Virus record (IMG/VR): IMGVR_UViG_3300030116_001217
Coordinates: 1 to 28,169 of that record
DNA from: a virus
Direction: 5' to 3' (one strand)
DNA: 28,169 nucleotides
The notes beneath the pieces are model-generated. The model was not told where the DNA came from. It was given only the letters and a program-made list of their open reading frames with translations, and ran no database searches. Of this stretch, positions 18,321 through 26,996 are shown piece by piece (the stretch's first letter is position 1; the number at the start of each line of letters is the position of its first letter). Both the position numbers and the translations under genes were made by a program.

Positions 18321-19982
18321 ATGACAAGTACTTGGGATAAAGTACACCAACCCTGTCCGCTATGTAACAGTAGTGACGCAGTTGGTGTTAATGAAGATGG
18401 TTCAGCTAAATGTTTTAGTTGCGATTCTTTTATACCTAACTATAAAGAAGCATGTGAAGGAAAAGATATGGAGTTAACACAAGAAGTAAGAAAACAGCCC
18501 GACAATGTTGAGATAGGCTCTTTCTCTGCACTTACTGACAGAAGAATAAGTAAAGATACTGCTCAGAAGTATGGAGTAAAAGTTGTCCATGACTTACAAG
18601 GTAATGTTATTAAACACATGTATCCATTCTACAATGGGCATGAGATTTCAGCTACAAAAACCAGAAGCGTTAGAGAAAAACAATTCTTCTGGCATGGTAC
18701 TAAATCAGATACCGGTTTGTTTGGACAACAGTTGTTCAAGAGTGGTAAGTATATTACCATAACAGAAGGAGAGTGCGATGCGATGGCTGCTTACGAGTTA
18801 CTTGGTAGCAAGTGGGCAGTCGTCTCTATCAAAAGCGGAGCAGCCGGTGCAGTCAAAGATGTAAAAGAAAACTTAGATTTCTTTGATGACTTTGAAAATG
18901 TTATCATTGCATTTGACAATGACAAAGCCGGTAAGGAAGCTTCTAAGAAAGTTGCTAGACTATTCAAGCCTAGTAAGGCTAAGATAGCAACACTTCCTAA
19001 TGGTTGGAAAGACCCCAACGATATGCTTAGAAACAACAAGCACAAAGAGTTTGTTGAATGTTGGTGGGCTGCTAAAGTTTATACTCCTTCTGGAGTTATA
19101 AATGTTTCTGAACAAAGAGACAAGTTTCACAACAGAGAGAAGAAAGAAAGCATACCTTTCCCTTGGGAAGGATTGAATGATAAACTTTATGGTTTGAGAC
19201 AAGGCGAGTTAGTAACTCTAACAGGTGGTACAGGACTTGGTAAATCATCTGTAACTAGAGAACTAGAACATCATCTAATTAAAAACACTACAGATAATGT
19301 AGGAGTTATTGCTCTTGAAGAAGACTGGCGAAGAACTATCGATGGTATTCTATCTATCGAAGCTAACGCTAGACTTTACATTGACCAAGAACGAGAGAAG
19401 TTTAGCCGAGAAGAATTAGATAAATTCTTTGACATTCTTTATGATGGCGATAATAAAAATAGAGTTTGGGTACATGCTCACTTTGGTACAAATGATATTG
19501 ATGATATCTTTTCTAAATTAAGATATATGATTATTGGATGTGAATGTAAGTGGGTTGTCGTAGACCATTTGCACATGTTAGTAAGTGCTGTTTCAGAAGG
19601 GGACGAGAGACGAGCAATAGATACTATCATGACTAGACTTAGAAGTTTGGTCGAAGAGACAGGTGCAGGAATCGTTCTTGTGTCTCACTTGAGAAGAGTC
19701 GATGGTAACAAAGGACATGAGAATGGTATTGAGGTTTCTCTGTCACACTTGAGAGGTTCAAATAGTATTGGACAATTATCTGATTGTGTGATAGCATTAG
19801 AAAGAAATCAACAATCTGATGATATTGATGAAGCCAGAACAACTAGAGTAAGAGTATTAAAATCTAGATATACTGGCGATGTAGGATTGGCTACTCATCT
19901 ATTGTATGATGGAGAAACCGGCAGACTGTCAGAGATAGACATGTCAGACATTGAAGTAGATACAAACGAAGAAGGATTTTAA
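18321..19982 (+). CDS. Primase-helicase, T7 gp4-like
   Basis: From the ATG at 18321 (GAGGG upstream; a GTG four codons earlier is less likely) it encodes 553 residues, close to T7 gp4 (566). An N-terminal zinc-binding domain has C12-x2-C15 and C31-x2-C34. The TOPRIM primase core has E149 in TEGECDAM and the acidic AFDNDKAGKE. The RecA-like helicase has Walker A GGTGLGKS (302-309), Walker B VVVDHL (D415) and SHLRGSNSIGQLSDCVIAL. It unwinds the fork as a ring and lays primers for the polymerase encoded one base downstream. An acidic tail follows (SDIEVDTNEEGF), as in gp4. Confidence 0.95.
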   Translation: MTSTWDKVHQPCPLCNSSDAVGVNEDGSAKCFSCDSFIPNYKEACEGKDMELTQEVRKQPDNVEIGSFSALTDRRISKDTAQKYGVKVVHDLQGNVIKHMYPFYNGHEISATKTRSVREKQFFWHGTKSDTGLFGQQLFKSGKYITITEGECDAMAAYELLGSKWAVVSIKSGAAGAVKDVKENLDFFDDFENVIIAFDNDKAGKEASKKVARLFKPSKAKIATLPNGWKDPNDMLRNNKHKEFVECWWAAKVYTPSGVINVSEQRDKFHNREKKESIPFPWEGLNDKLYGLRQGELVTLTGGTGLGKSSVTRELEHHLIKNTTDNVGVIALEEDWRRTIDGILSIEANARLYIDQEREKFSREELDKFFDILYDGDNKNRVWVHAHFGTNDIDDIFSKLRYMIIGCECKWVVVDHLHMLVSAVSEGDERRAIDTIMTRLRSLVEETGAGIVLVSHLRRVDGNKGHENGIEVSLSHLRGSNSIGQLSDCVIALERNQQSDDIDEARTTRVRVLKSRYTGDVGLATHLLYDGETGRLSEIDMSDIEVDTNEEGF

Positions 19983-19983
19983 A

Positions 19984-21717
19984 ATGGATTTAGTTTTTGA
20001 CATAGAAACAGATGATTTAAAAGCCACGAAAGTCTGGTGCATAGTAGCACAAGATGTAGAGACTAATAAAATTTATCAGTTTCCTCCTGACAAACTAAAA
20101 GAAGGAGTAGAGTTATTAGCTAGTGCTGATAAACTCATAGGTCATAACATCTTAGGTTTTGATATACCTATGGTCCAAAAGTTTTTCGATGTAAATTTAC
20201 TTACAGATAAAGAGATACTAGATACTCTAGTTTTATCTAGACTGTTTAATCCTACTAGAGAAGGTGGTCATAGTCTAGAGAAGTGGGGATACAAACTTGG
20301 TTTTCAAAAGATTGAGTTTGAAGATTACCTAAACTACTCAGAAGACATGATGAAATACTGTACTCGTGATGTTCAGTTAAATACTTTAGTGTTCAAAGAA
20401 CTTAGAAAAGAATCAAAAGGTTTTTCTAAAGAATCAATTTATCTAGAACATGAAGTTGCTAAGGTTATCAAAGAGCAGGAGACAAATGGTTTTAAGTTTG
20501 ATGATAGATATGCTAATTTATTATTAGCAGAACTTAGAGAACGAATGCAGTCTATCGAAGATGAGGTGCACAAAACATTTAAACCTAAGTGGGTTGATAT
20601 AAAAGAAGTAACTCCTAAGTTTAAGAAAGATGGCACACTATCTAAATCTGGACTGACAGACTGTGAGTTTGATAGAATTAAAATGACTGGTGACACTAAA
20701 CCTTTTATGAGAAAGCAACTACAAGAGTTTAATCTTGGTAGTAGAAAACAAATAGGAGAGTATCTAAAAGAGTTTGGTTGGAAGCCTGATAGGTTTACAC
20801 CAACAGGTCAGCCGATAGTTGATGAGAAAACTTTATCAGAGATAACTCACATTAAAGAAGCTAAGTTAATAGCTGACTTTCTTCTTATACAAAAAAGAAT
20901 AGCACAGGTTGAATCATGGGTAGAAGCTGTTGAAGATGATAACAGAGTACATGGTTTTGTAATACCTAATGGTGCTATTACTGGTAGAATGACACATAGA
21001 AATCCCAACATGGCACAAGTACCTAGCATTAATAGTGAGTATGGTAGAGAGTGTAGAAGTTGTTGGGTAGTAGAAGATGGAAACAAATTGATAGGAGTTG
21101 ATGCTTCTGGTCTTGAGATTAGAATGTTAGCACACTACATGAATGACGAGGAGTTTACAAATGACATCATTAATGGAGACATACACACATCTAACCAAAA
21201 GTCTGCAGGACTTAAATCTAGAAATCAGGCAAAGACATTCATCTATGCACTTATGTACGGAGCAGGAGATGAGAAACTTGGAAAAGTGGTCGGAGGAGAT
21301 TCGGGAGATGGTAAAAGAGCTAGACAACATTTCTTCGATAATAGACCTTCATTTAAATCTCTTGGAGACAGGGTTAAAAGAGCAGCGACTAAGGGTTACC
21401 TCAAAGGTATAGATGGTAGAAAACTTTATGTGAGGAATGCTCACGCTGCTTTGAATACTTTACTACAAGGTGCAGGTGCTATTGTTATGAAACAAGCATT
21501 GGTAGATTTATCTAAGAAGCTTAAATTAAATTTATTAAAAGTAAAGTTTGTAGCTAACATACATGATGAATGGCAGTTAGAGGTTGAAGAAGCTAAGTCA
21601 GAATACATAGGAATGATGGCAGTGGAGAGCATTGTAAATGCAGGTAAGCATTTTAATCTTCGTTGTCCTTTAGATGGCGAATATAAAATAGGAGGTAACT
21701 GGAGTGAAACCCACTAA
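19984..21717 (+). CDS. polA: Family A DNA polymerase with 3'-5' exonuclease
   Basis: The 577-residue enzyme has exonuclease motifs D6/E8 (FDIET), D60 (HNILGFD) and Y125-D129 (YCTRD), so proofreading should be active. The palm carries motif A VDASGLEIRM (D373), motif B R413-x3-K417-TFIY with Y421, and motif C HDE (527-529). Tyr at the position of E. coli Pol I Phe762 is as in T7 polymerase and favours dideoxynucleotide acceptance in T7. It is shorter than T7 gp5 (704); the thumb and other inserts look reduced and no thioredoxin-loop is evident. It is coupled to the primase-helicase gene and its end overlaps the next gene by 14 bases. Confidence 0.95.
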   Translation: MDLVFDIETDDLKATKVWCIVAQDVETNKIYQFPPDKLKEGVELLASADKLIGHNILGFDIPMVQKFFDVNLLTDKEILDTLVLSRLFNPTREGGHSLEKWGYKLGFQKIEFEDYLNYSEDMMKYCTRDVQLNTLVFKELRKESKGFSKESIYLEHEVAKVIKEQETNGFKFDDRYANLLLAELRERMQSIEDEVHKTFKPKWVDIKEVTPKFKKDGTLSKSGLTDCEFDRIKMTGDTKPFMRKQLQEFNLGSRKQIGEYLKEFGWKPDRFTPTGQPIVDEKTLSEITHIKEAKLIADFLLIQKRIAQVESWVEAVEDDNRVHGFVIPNGAITGRMTHRNPNMAQVPSINSEYGRECRSCWVVEDGNKLIGVDASGLEIRMLAHYMNDEEFTNDIINGDIHTSNQKSAGLKSRNQAKTFIYALMYGAGDEKLGKVVGGDSGDGKRARQHFFDNRPSFKSLGDRVKRAATKGYLKGIDGRKLYVRNAHAALNTLLQGAGAIVMKQALVDLSKKLKLNLLKVKFVANIHDEWQLEVEEAKSEYIGMMAVESIVNAGKHFNLRCPLDGEYKIGGNWSETH

Positions 21718-22123
21718 AAAAGATAGAAAAAAGTTTGACATAGATTTAAAATATGGTACAATACGAGAAGAAAAGATAGCAGAAATGCTAACCAATAAAA
21801 AGATAGAGGTCAAATCCGAAAGAGATATGTGGATGAAGACAGGAAACATAGCTATTGAATATGAATCTTGGAACAAACCTTCCGGAATAAAAGCAACTGA
21901 ATCAGATTATTGGTTTCACAATCTTTGCATAGGAGATAACGAATACTGTACTTTAGTTTTTAAAACAGATGTTCTAAGAACTATAGTAGATAATCTTGAT
22001 TATTTTAAAACAGTTGCAGGTGGCGATAACAAAGCAAGTAAGATGTACTTAGTAAACTTGCAAAAGTTATTTTCAAAAGATGTAATTAAAGCGTTCAAAG
22101 AATATGATAAAAAATGTAAATGA
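21704..22123 (+). CDS. PD-(D/E)XK-type endonuclease candidate, 139 aa
   Basis: Residues 14-37 run DLKYGTIREEKIAEML to IEVKSER with E35-V-K37, the E-x-K half of the nuclease motif. GNIAIEYESWNKPSGIKATE follows at 48-67, with a conserved Glu and SGI-T. This layout is common in small phage nucleases of Holliday-junction or T7 endonuclease I-like function, though the exact class is not clear. It lies between polymerase and exonuclease, which is also where T7-like phages hold recombination nucleases. Role: resolution of junctions or host DNA breakdown is probable. Confidence 0.7.
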   Translation: MKPTKKDRKKFDIDLKYGTIREEKIAEMLTNKKIEVKSERDMWMKTGNIAIEYESWNKPSGIKATESDYWFHNLCIGDNEYCTLVFKTDVLRTIVDNLDYFKTVAGGDNKASKMYLVNLQKLFSKDVIKAFKEYDKKCK

Positions 22124-22895
22124 CGAATACAGTAAATTTAAATCAGAGTCCGGTCATTGGTATACTCAGGAAGGAGAGCCTATGTATACTATCATCGGTG
22201 CTAATGGTAAAGAAAGAAACACTACACTAAGAGACGCTAAAAACTTAGGACTAGTTCCCTCGGTAACTACAATACTAGGAATGGTTGCTAAACCAGCTTT
22301 AGAAAATTGGAAGATAGAACAAGCTATAAACTCTGCTTTAACTTTAGAACAGGAAGAGTTGGAATCTAATGAAGAGTTTATGTACAGGTGTAAAGAACAC
22401 TCAAAAGAAATTGGTAAAAATGCAGCTAAGAAAGGAACTGAAATACATGCTAAAATAGAAAAAGGATTCTTAGGTAAATCTAAAAATAAAATATACAAGA
22501 AGATAAAAAATTATTTAGACGAAACATTCCCAGATGAAAATTGGATTGCAGAAGATTCTTTCTGTGCTGATTTAGGTTATGGTGGTAAGATTGATTTGTA
22601 TTCTAAGTCAGGAATATTTGTTGACTTTAAAACTAAAGATAACTTAGAGGGTAAAGACCCTGCTAAATTAGTTTATGATGAACATGGTATGCAACTATCA
22701 GCGTATGCACAAGGATGTAATTATAGTAATCCAGAAAGAGTTTCTATTTTTGTAGACAGAAAAAATCCTGACATAATATCTTGTCACATATGGGATAAAG
22801 AGTCGCATGAAAAGCACATCAATATGTTTAATAGTATTTTAAATTATTGGAAACTTGTTAAAAATTATGAATCAGAAAAAAGCAAAGAAGCTTAG
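22104..22895 (+). CDS. PD-(D/E)XK exonuclease (RecB/Cas4-like fold)
   Basis: The 263-residue protein has a helical N-terminal part with VPSVTTILGM (51-60) and GTEIHAKIEKG (H115 and E118), then the catalytic core: E150, GGKIDLY with D164, VDFKTK with D174 and K176, and MQLSAYAQG (Q197), the order of RecB-type exonucleases. In T7-like phages this place is held by gp6, the 5'-3' exonuclease; here a different fold would supply primer removal, recombination and nucleotide recycling. It overlaps the preceding gene by 20 bases and the next by 29. Start chosen at the ATG inside AAAGAATATG. Confidence 0.85.
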   Translation: MIKNVNDEYSKFKSESGHWYTQEGEPMYTIIGANGKERNTTLRDAKNLGLVPSVTTILGMVAKPALENWKIEQAINSALTLEQEELESNEEFMYRCKEHSKEIGKNAAKKGTEIHAKIEKGFLGKSKNKIYKKIKNYLDETFPDENWIAEDSFCADLGYGGKIDLYSKSGIFVDFKTKDNLEGKDPAKLVYDEHGMQLSAYAQGCNYSNPERVSIFVDRKNPDIISCHIWDKESHEKHINMFNSILNYWKLVKNYESEKSKEA

Positions 22896-23121
22896 AAAAA
22901 AATCTAAACTTTTATTATTGGAATGGTTAAGGACTATGATTCCAGATGGAGAAGAAAAAGATAAAATAAATTTAGATAATATAGAACAGTTCTTACCTGA
23001 AGAACAACATGTTTATCTGAATAATAATTTTATGTTAAGTGCATATTCTCCTAGATGGTTTTATAAAAAAGTAAAAACAAATCCTGATATAACATTGGAG
23101 GATATATTAAATGGCAGATAA
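22867..23121 (+). CDS. Hypothetical protein, 84 aa
   Basis: Starts MNQKKAKKLRKKSKLLLLEW inside the exonuclease 3' end; a TTG four codons upstream is possible. The polybasic head is followed by an acidic centre (DGEEKDKINLDNIEQFLPEE) and SAYSPRWFYKKVKTNPDITL. The SPRWFYKKVK segment is a look shared by small phage proteins of this region. Its end overlaps the DUF3310 gene by 11 bases. Function unknown. Confidence 0.6.
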   Translation: MNQKKAKKLRKKSKLLLLEWLRTMIPDGEEKDKINLDNIEQFLPEEQHVYLNNNFMLSAYSPRWFYKKVKTNPDITLEDILNGR

Positions 23122-23329
23122 AGTAAATCATCCTGAACATTATAATCAAGGTACTATAGAGTGTATAGATGCTATTGAAGCTATGCTATCTCAAGAAGAG
23201 TTTGTGGGATATCTACGTGGCAACTCATTGAAGTACAGATGGAGATTTCGTTACAAGAATGGCATAGAAGACTTACGCAAAGCTGAGTGGTACGAAAGAA
23301 GATTATTAAAAATATTAGAGGATAAATAA
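23111..23329 (+). CDS. DUF3310 protein, 72 aa
   Basis: The sequence VNHPEHYNQGTIECIDAIEA followed by EEFVGYLRGNSLKYRWRF and KNGIEDLRKAEWYERRLL is the full DUF3310 signature, from the HPxHYN start to the Trp-Tyr helix. The family is common beside phage nucleotide-metabolism genes, sometimes labelled nucleotide kinase, but without proven activity to my knowledge. Its stop overlaps the nrdA start in TAATG, which fits a link with deoxynucleotide supply. Confidence 0.88.
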   Translation: MADKVNHPEHYNQGTIECIDAIEAMLSQEEFVGYLRGNSLKYRWRFRYKNGIEDLRKAEWYERRLLKILEDK

Positions 23330-25224
23330 TGGTAGATGATAAAGTAGGAACTAAACCTTATTTAGGAATCGTAATAGATTATGACAAAGAAAAAAAGCTA
23401 GACAAATTTAGTCTGGATACATTAAGAGATAGATATTTCTGGGAGGAAGAAACACATGCTCAAGAAGCTTTCGCAAGGGCTGCAGTATTTGCAGCAACAT
23501 ATAAAAAACAAACTGACTTCGAACTGGCTCAGAGGCTTTATGACTACGCTTCTGACAGTTGGTTCATGTTCAGCACTCCTATACTTAGTAACGGGGGGAC
23601 AACTAGGGGGTTACCTATCAGTTGTTTCCTTAACTATGTTCCTGACAGTCGTGATGGGTTATCTTCTCATTATGATGAAAACATATGGTTGGCAAGCTCA
23701 GGTGGAGGTATCGGTGGATATTGGGGAGATATTCGTAGTAACGGGGTATCTACTGCTAATGGCAGTCGTTCTACTGGAAGTATACCTTTCATCCATGTTG
23801 TAGACTCACAGATGTTGGCTTTCAATCAGGGAGTCACAAGACGTGGTAGCTACGCTGCCTACATGGATGTTTCTCATCCTGAGATTGAAGAGTTTATAAA
23901 CATGAGGAAAGAGTCAGGTGGAGATATCAATCGTAAATGTTTAAACTTACACAATGGTGTAAACATAACTAATGAATTTTTACAAGCTGTACAAGAGGAT
24001 TTAGATTGGCGATTAGTAGACCCTAAAACTCAAGAAGCTGTTAAGATTGTAAAAGCTAGAGACTTATGGTGGCAGATGATATCTGCAAGAGCAGAGACGG
24101 GAGAGCCTTACATGGTTAACATAGATACTTGTAATGAAGCTCTCCCTAAAGAACAAAAAGATTTAGGACTAGAGATAAAACAGAGCAATCTATGCTCTGA
24201 GATAACTCTACCTACAAACGAAGAAAGAACTGCTGTGTGCTGTTTATCAAGTGTAAACCTTGAACATTTTGATTCTTGGTCCAAGGATAGTAACTTTATA
24301 AATGATTTAATTACTATGCTTGACAATGTTTTACAACATTTTATTGATAATGCTATTGACACGGAGCAACTTGGAGAGTATAATGCTAATTATAAAAGAT
24401 TTAAAAATTATGTTAGAGAGGGTAAAGAAGGTTTTACAAAAGCAACTTATTCAGCCTATCGTGAAAGGTCTATCGGACTTGGTGCAATGGGTTTCCATGC
24501 TTACTTACAAAGTAAAAACATTCCTTTCGAAGGTTTATTCGCTACTAGTTTTAACTACAGAGCATTTAAACACATTAAGGAAAACTCTGTTGAAGCGTCT
24601 AAGAAGCTGGCTGAGATTCGTGGGGAAGCTCCTGATGTCGCTAACTCTGGTATGCGGAATGCTCATCTTCTCGCTGTTGCTCCTAATGCTAGTAGCAGTA
24701 TTATATGTGGTGGAACGTCTCCGTCAATAGAACCCTTTCGAGCAAATACATTTACTCATAAAACTTTATCTGGAAGTTATCAAGTTAAAAATAAATATCT
24801 TGATAAAGTTCTTCGTTCAAAAGGTTTGAAAGGTGAAGAACTTGAAAATGTTTGGAAAGATATTTCAGCTAACTCAGGTTCTGTACAACACTTAGATATT
24901 TTGGAAGAGAATGAAAAAGAAATATTTAAAACAGCAAATGAGATAAATCAGATTTGGGTTATTGAACATGCATACAAAAGGCAAGAGTTTATTTGTCAAA
25001 GTCAAAGTGTAAATCTTTTCTTCACGCTACCAAAAGCTACTGAGGAACAAGATATTCACGATGACTACATGCAGTATGTAAACGATGTTCATTGGTATGG
25101 TATGAATAGATTAAAATCTTTATATTACTTTAGGTCGGATGCAGCAAGAGCAGCAGAGAATGTAAATATTAAAGTACCTAGAATAAGATTAGACGAAGTA
25201 GAGTGTATAAGTTGTGAAGGATAA
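23329..25224 (+). CDS. nrdA: Ribonucleotide reductase class I, alpha subunit
   Basis: The 631-residue protein contains the catalytic set of class I reductases: the redox cysteines C99 (PISC) and C304 (TAVCCLSS), the NLCSEI block with N287, C289 (thiyl radical) and E291, the radical-transfer tyrosines Y599-Y600 (SLYYFR) and a C-terminal CISC pair (626, 629) that takes electrons from thioredoxin or glutaredoxin. The N-terminus begins near the core fold and has no ATP-cone, so overall activity control by dATP should be absent. It makes deoxynucleotides from host ribonucleotides together with NrdB, encoded 0.5 kb downstream. No redoxin gene is visible. Confidence 0.97.
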   Translation: MVDDKVGTKPYLGIVIDYDKEKKLDKFSLDTLRDRYFWEEETHAQEAFARAAVFAATYKKQTDFELAQRLYDYASDSWFMFSTPILSNGGTTRGLPISCFLNYVPDSRDGLSSHYDENIWLASSGGGIGGYWGDIRSNGVSTANGSRSTGSIPFIHVVDSQMLAFNQGVTRRGSYAAYMDVSHPEIEEFINMRKESGGDINRKCLNLHNGVNITNEFLQAVQEDLDWRLVDPKTQEAVKIVKARDLWWQMISARAETGEPYMVNIDTCNEALPKEQKDLGLEIKQSNLCSEITLPTNEERTAVCCLSSVNLEHFDSWSKDSNFINDLITMLDNVLQHFIDNAIDTEQLGEYNANYKRFKNYVREGKEGFTKATYSAYRERSIGLGAMGFHAYLQSKNIPFEGLFATSFNYRAFKHIKENSVEASKKLAEIRGEAPDVANSGMRNAHLLAVAPNASSSIICGGTSPSIEPFRANTFTHKTLSGSYQVKNKYLDKVLRSKGLKGEELENVWKDISANSGSVQHLDILEENEKEIFKTANEINQIWVIEHAYKRQEFICQSQSVNLFFTLPKATEEQDIHDDYMQYVNDVHWYGMNRLKSLYYFRSDAARAAENVNIKVPRIRLDEVECISCEG

Positions 25225-25357
25225 AAAGGTAAAAACACATGAAGATGATTTGGATTTTCTTGCTGATAATGGCATGTTTTGGTTTGTATTTGTTCCTTCC
25301 ATCATTCCTATATGCGGTGCTTTATTAGTAGGAACTTTAGTATATTTATTTGAATAG
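25214..25357 (+). CDS. Single-span membrane protein, 47 aa (GTG start)
   Basis: A GTG inside the nrdA end opens a frame with a charged N-terminal part (KDKKVKTHEDDLDFLADNG) and one hydrophobic segment (FWFVFVPSIIPICGALLVGT) ending YLFE. A competing ATG at 25239 in another frame gives a 29-residue hydrophobic peptide. The GTG frame is preferred because it has a more natural anchor and ends next to the ribosome site of the next gene. Role unknown; the N-terminus is probably cytoplasmic. Confidence 0.45.
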   Translation: MKDKKVKTHEDDLDFLADNGMFWFVFVPSIIPICGALLVGTLVYLFE

Positions 25358-25365
25358 GAGTTATT

Positions 25366-25575
25366 ATGAGTGTATATTCTGGAACTAAGCTTTATGAAGC
25401 ACTAAAAGCTAAATATGAAGCTCAGATTATGGAAGCCAAAGCTAACTTAGAAAACTATTTAGACAACAAAGTAGGTGTTGCAGAACACCCTAATGTTGTT
25501 GAGTCAGCAGATACTTTAGTAGAACAGTTAGCTACTGCAGAAGATAAGTTAAGAACTTTAAAACAAAATTATTAG
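25366..25575 (+). CDS. Small helical protein, 69 aa
   Basis: ATG follows TAGGAGTTATT. The product (SVYSGTKLYEALKAKYEAQI, MEAKANLENYLDN, DTLVEQLATAEDKLRTLKQN) should form two amphipathic helices, likely a coiled-coil hairpin around VGVAEHPNVVES. It has no Cys. It lies between nrdA and nrdB with two small membrane proteins. Function unknown. Confidence 0.65.
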   Translation: MSVYSGTKLYEALKAKYEAQIMEAKANLENYLDNKVGVAEHPNVVESADTLVEQLATAEDKLRTLKQNY

Positions 25576-25582
25576 GAGAGGT

Positions 25583-25732
25583 ATGAAAAATCCATTTAAT
25601 TATATTTTAGTATTTGTATTTTTATTTGTAGCGTTTGGCTTTTATGTCAGCACTATTTATGGAGATTTAGATTATACTAACTATCAAGACAATCATTTAT
25701 GTATACAAGAATGTTGGGAGGACATAGGATGA
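25583..25732 (+). CDS. Single-span membrane protein with two cysteines, 49 aa
   Basis: ATG lies behind TAGGAGAGGT, a strong ribosome site. The N-terminus (MKNPFNYILVFVFLFVAFGF) is a membrane anchor or uncleaved signal, with the remainder (YGDLDYTNYQDNHLCIQECW) probably outside; C40 and C44 could form a disulfide. Its stop overlaps the nrdB start (ATGA), so it is co-translated with NrdB. Function unknown. Confidence 0.6.
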   Translation: MKNPFNYILVFVFLFVAFGFYVSTIYGDLDYTNYQDNHLCIQECWEDIG

Positions 25733-26733
25733 GTTTACTAGGAACAAGAGATTATTACAAACCATTTGATAACCCTTGGATGTTTGATTATTATGTACTA
25801 CAGAATCAAATGCATTGGATGCCGGAATCTGTACCATTACATACAGATGTCAAAGATTGGCAAGAGTTATCAGACAATGAAAAGAATTTATTAACTCAGA
25901 TATTCAGGTTGTTTACACAGTCTGATGTAGATGTCGGCTCTGGTTATGTAGACAGATACATGAGAATATTTAAAAAGCCAGAAGCACGAATGATGATGGG
26001 TTCTTTTGCTAACATGGAATCTATTCATCAACATGCTTATAGTCTGCTACTAGATACAGTAGGTATGCCTGAGTTAGAGTATAAAGCTTTTGCAGAATAC
26101 GAAGAGATGGCAGATAAGCATGACTATATTAGTAATATAAAAACAACTAGAAGAGATAAAGAAAGCATAGCTAAAACATTAGCAGTATACTCTGCCTTTA
26201 CAGAGGGTCTTCAGTTGTTTAGTAGCTTTGCAATCTTATTAAACTTTCCAAGGTTCGGAAAGATGAAAGGTATGGGTCAGATAGTAACCTATTCTATAAG
26301 AGATGAGTCAATGCACGTTGAAGCTATGACTAAATTATTTAGAGAGTTTATCCAAGAAAACCTAGACATATGGACTGATAAATTTAAAAAAGAAATATAT
26401 GACATATGCAGACAGATGGTTAAGCTTGAAGATAAGTTTCTTGACTTAGTGTTTGAAATGGGAGACTTAAAAGGATTAACTAAGAAAGATATGTATGCTT
26501 ATAATAGATACATAGCAGATAGAAGACTATTACAACTTGGACTTAAAACTAACTATGACCAGAGAGAAAATCCTCTTGGTTGGTTAGATGAAGTTATGGG
26601 AGTAGAACATCAAAACTTTTTTGAGGGTAGAGCAACTGCTTATATGAAAGCAGGTTTGCGAGGAAGGCAAGATAAAATAACCTTTGCAAATCTGGAGGAA
26701 GATAATGTCGCAGAGCAAAAAGCAGGAAGCTAA
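25729..26733 (+). CDS. nrdB: Ribonucleotide reductase class I, beta subunit
   Basis: The start MSLLGTRDYYKPF is chosen over an upstream ATG because GGGAGGA lies 6 bases ahead and the ATGA overlap fits. The 334-residue protein has all six diiron ligands D66, E97, H100, E159, E193 and H196 (ESIH and DESMH motifs), with D66-to-E97 and E159-to-E193 spacing equal to E. coli R2. Y104 stands where Tyr122 of E. coli carries the radical, so a tyrosyl-radical enzyme is expected. It supplies the radical to NrdA. The 3' end overlaps the next gene by 29 bases. Confidence 0.97.
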   Translation: MSLLGTRDYYKPFDNPWMFDYYVLQNQMHWMPESVPLHTDVKDWQELSDNEKNLLTQIFRLFTQSDVDVGSGYVDRYMRIFKKPEARMMMGSFANMESIHQHAYSLLLDTVGMPELEYKAFAEYEEMADKHDYISNIKTTRRDKESIAKTLAVYSAFTEGLQLFSSFAILLNFPRFGKMKGMGQIVTYSIRDESMHVEAMTKLFREFIQENLDIWTDKFKKEIYDICRQMVKLEDKFLDLVFEMGDLKGLTKKDMYAYNRYIADRRLLQLGLKTNYDQRENPLGWLDEVMGVEHQNFFEGRATAYMKAGLRGRQDKITFANLEEDNVAEQKAGS

Positions 26734-26935
26734 CTTAGTAAGTTTTAAAGTATTACTTACTAGAGATAACAAACTCGTTACTGAGTTTAGTATGTTACCT
26801 GAAAGTGAAGTAAATAATTTATTTAAGAATGAGAATGAGAATCAAATAATTAAAAGTATCCTACAGTTAGGTAAGCGTAAACTTTCTAACTTGCATAATT
26901 TATTTGAAAGTGAGTTAAATGTTCTAAATGATTAA
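26705..26935 (+). CDS. Hypothetical protein, 76 aa
   Basis: The start MSQSKKQEANLVSFKVLLTR follows GGAGGA within the nrdB end; an ATG 7 codons upstream is less well placed. A beta-type N-terminal half (LLTRDNKLVTEFSMLP) is followed by helices ending FESELNVLND. It is the last gene of the rightward block; its TAA touches a long inverted repeat. Function unknown. Confidence 0.6.
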   Translation: MSQSKKQEANLVSFKVLLTRDNKLVTEFSMLPESEVNNLFKNENENQIIKSILQLGKRKLSNLHNLFESELNVLND

Positions 26936-26987
26936 GTGTTTATATAGTAGAAGCAGTATAAAAAAACGCTGCTAAAAACCAAACACT
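26935..26987 (+). other. Long stem-loop after the rightward block
   Basis: AGTGTTT (26935-26941) pairs with AAACACT (26981-26987) and encloses AGCAG (26952-26956) / CTGCT (26969-26973). It begins in the stop codon of the last rightward gene. With the next hairpin it probably protects or ends converging transcripts. Confidence 0.5.
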
Positions 26988-26996
26988 AAAGCACAA

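Noticed and set aside
23456-24730. Plus-strand ORFs inside nrdA (115 and 136 aa)
   Set aside because: They are shifted frames of nrdA, hydrophobic and without ribosome sites, whereas nrdA has every catalytic motif.
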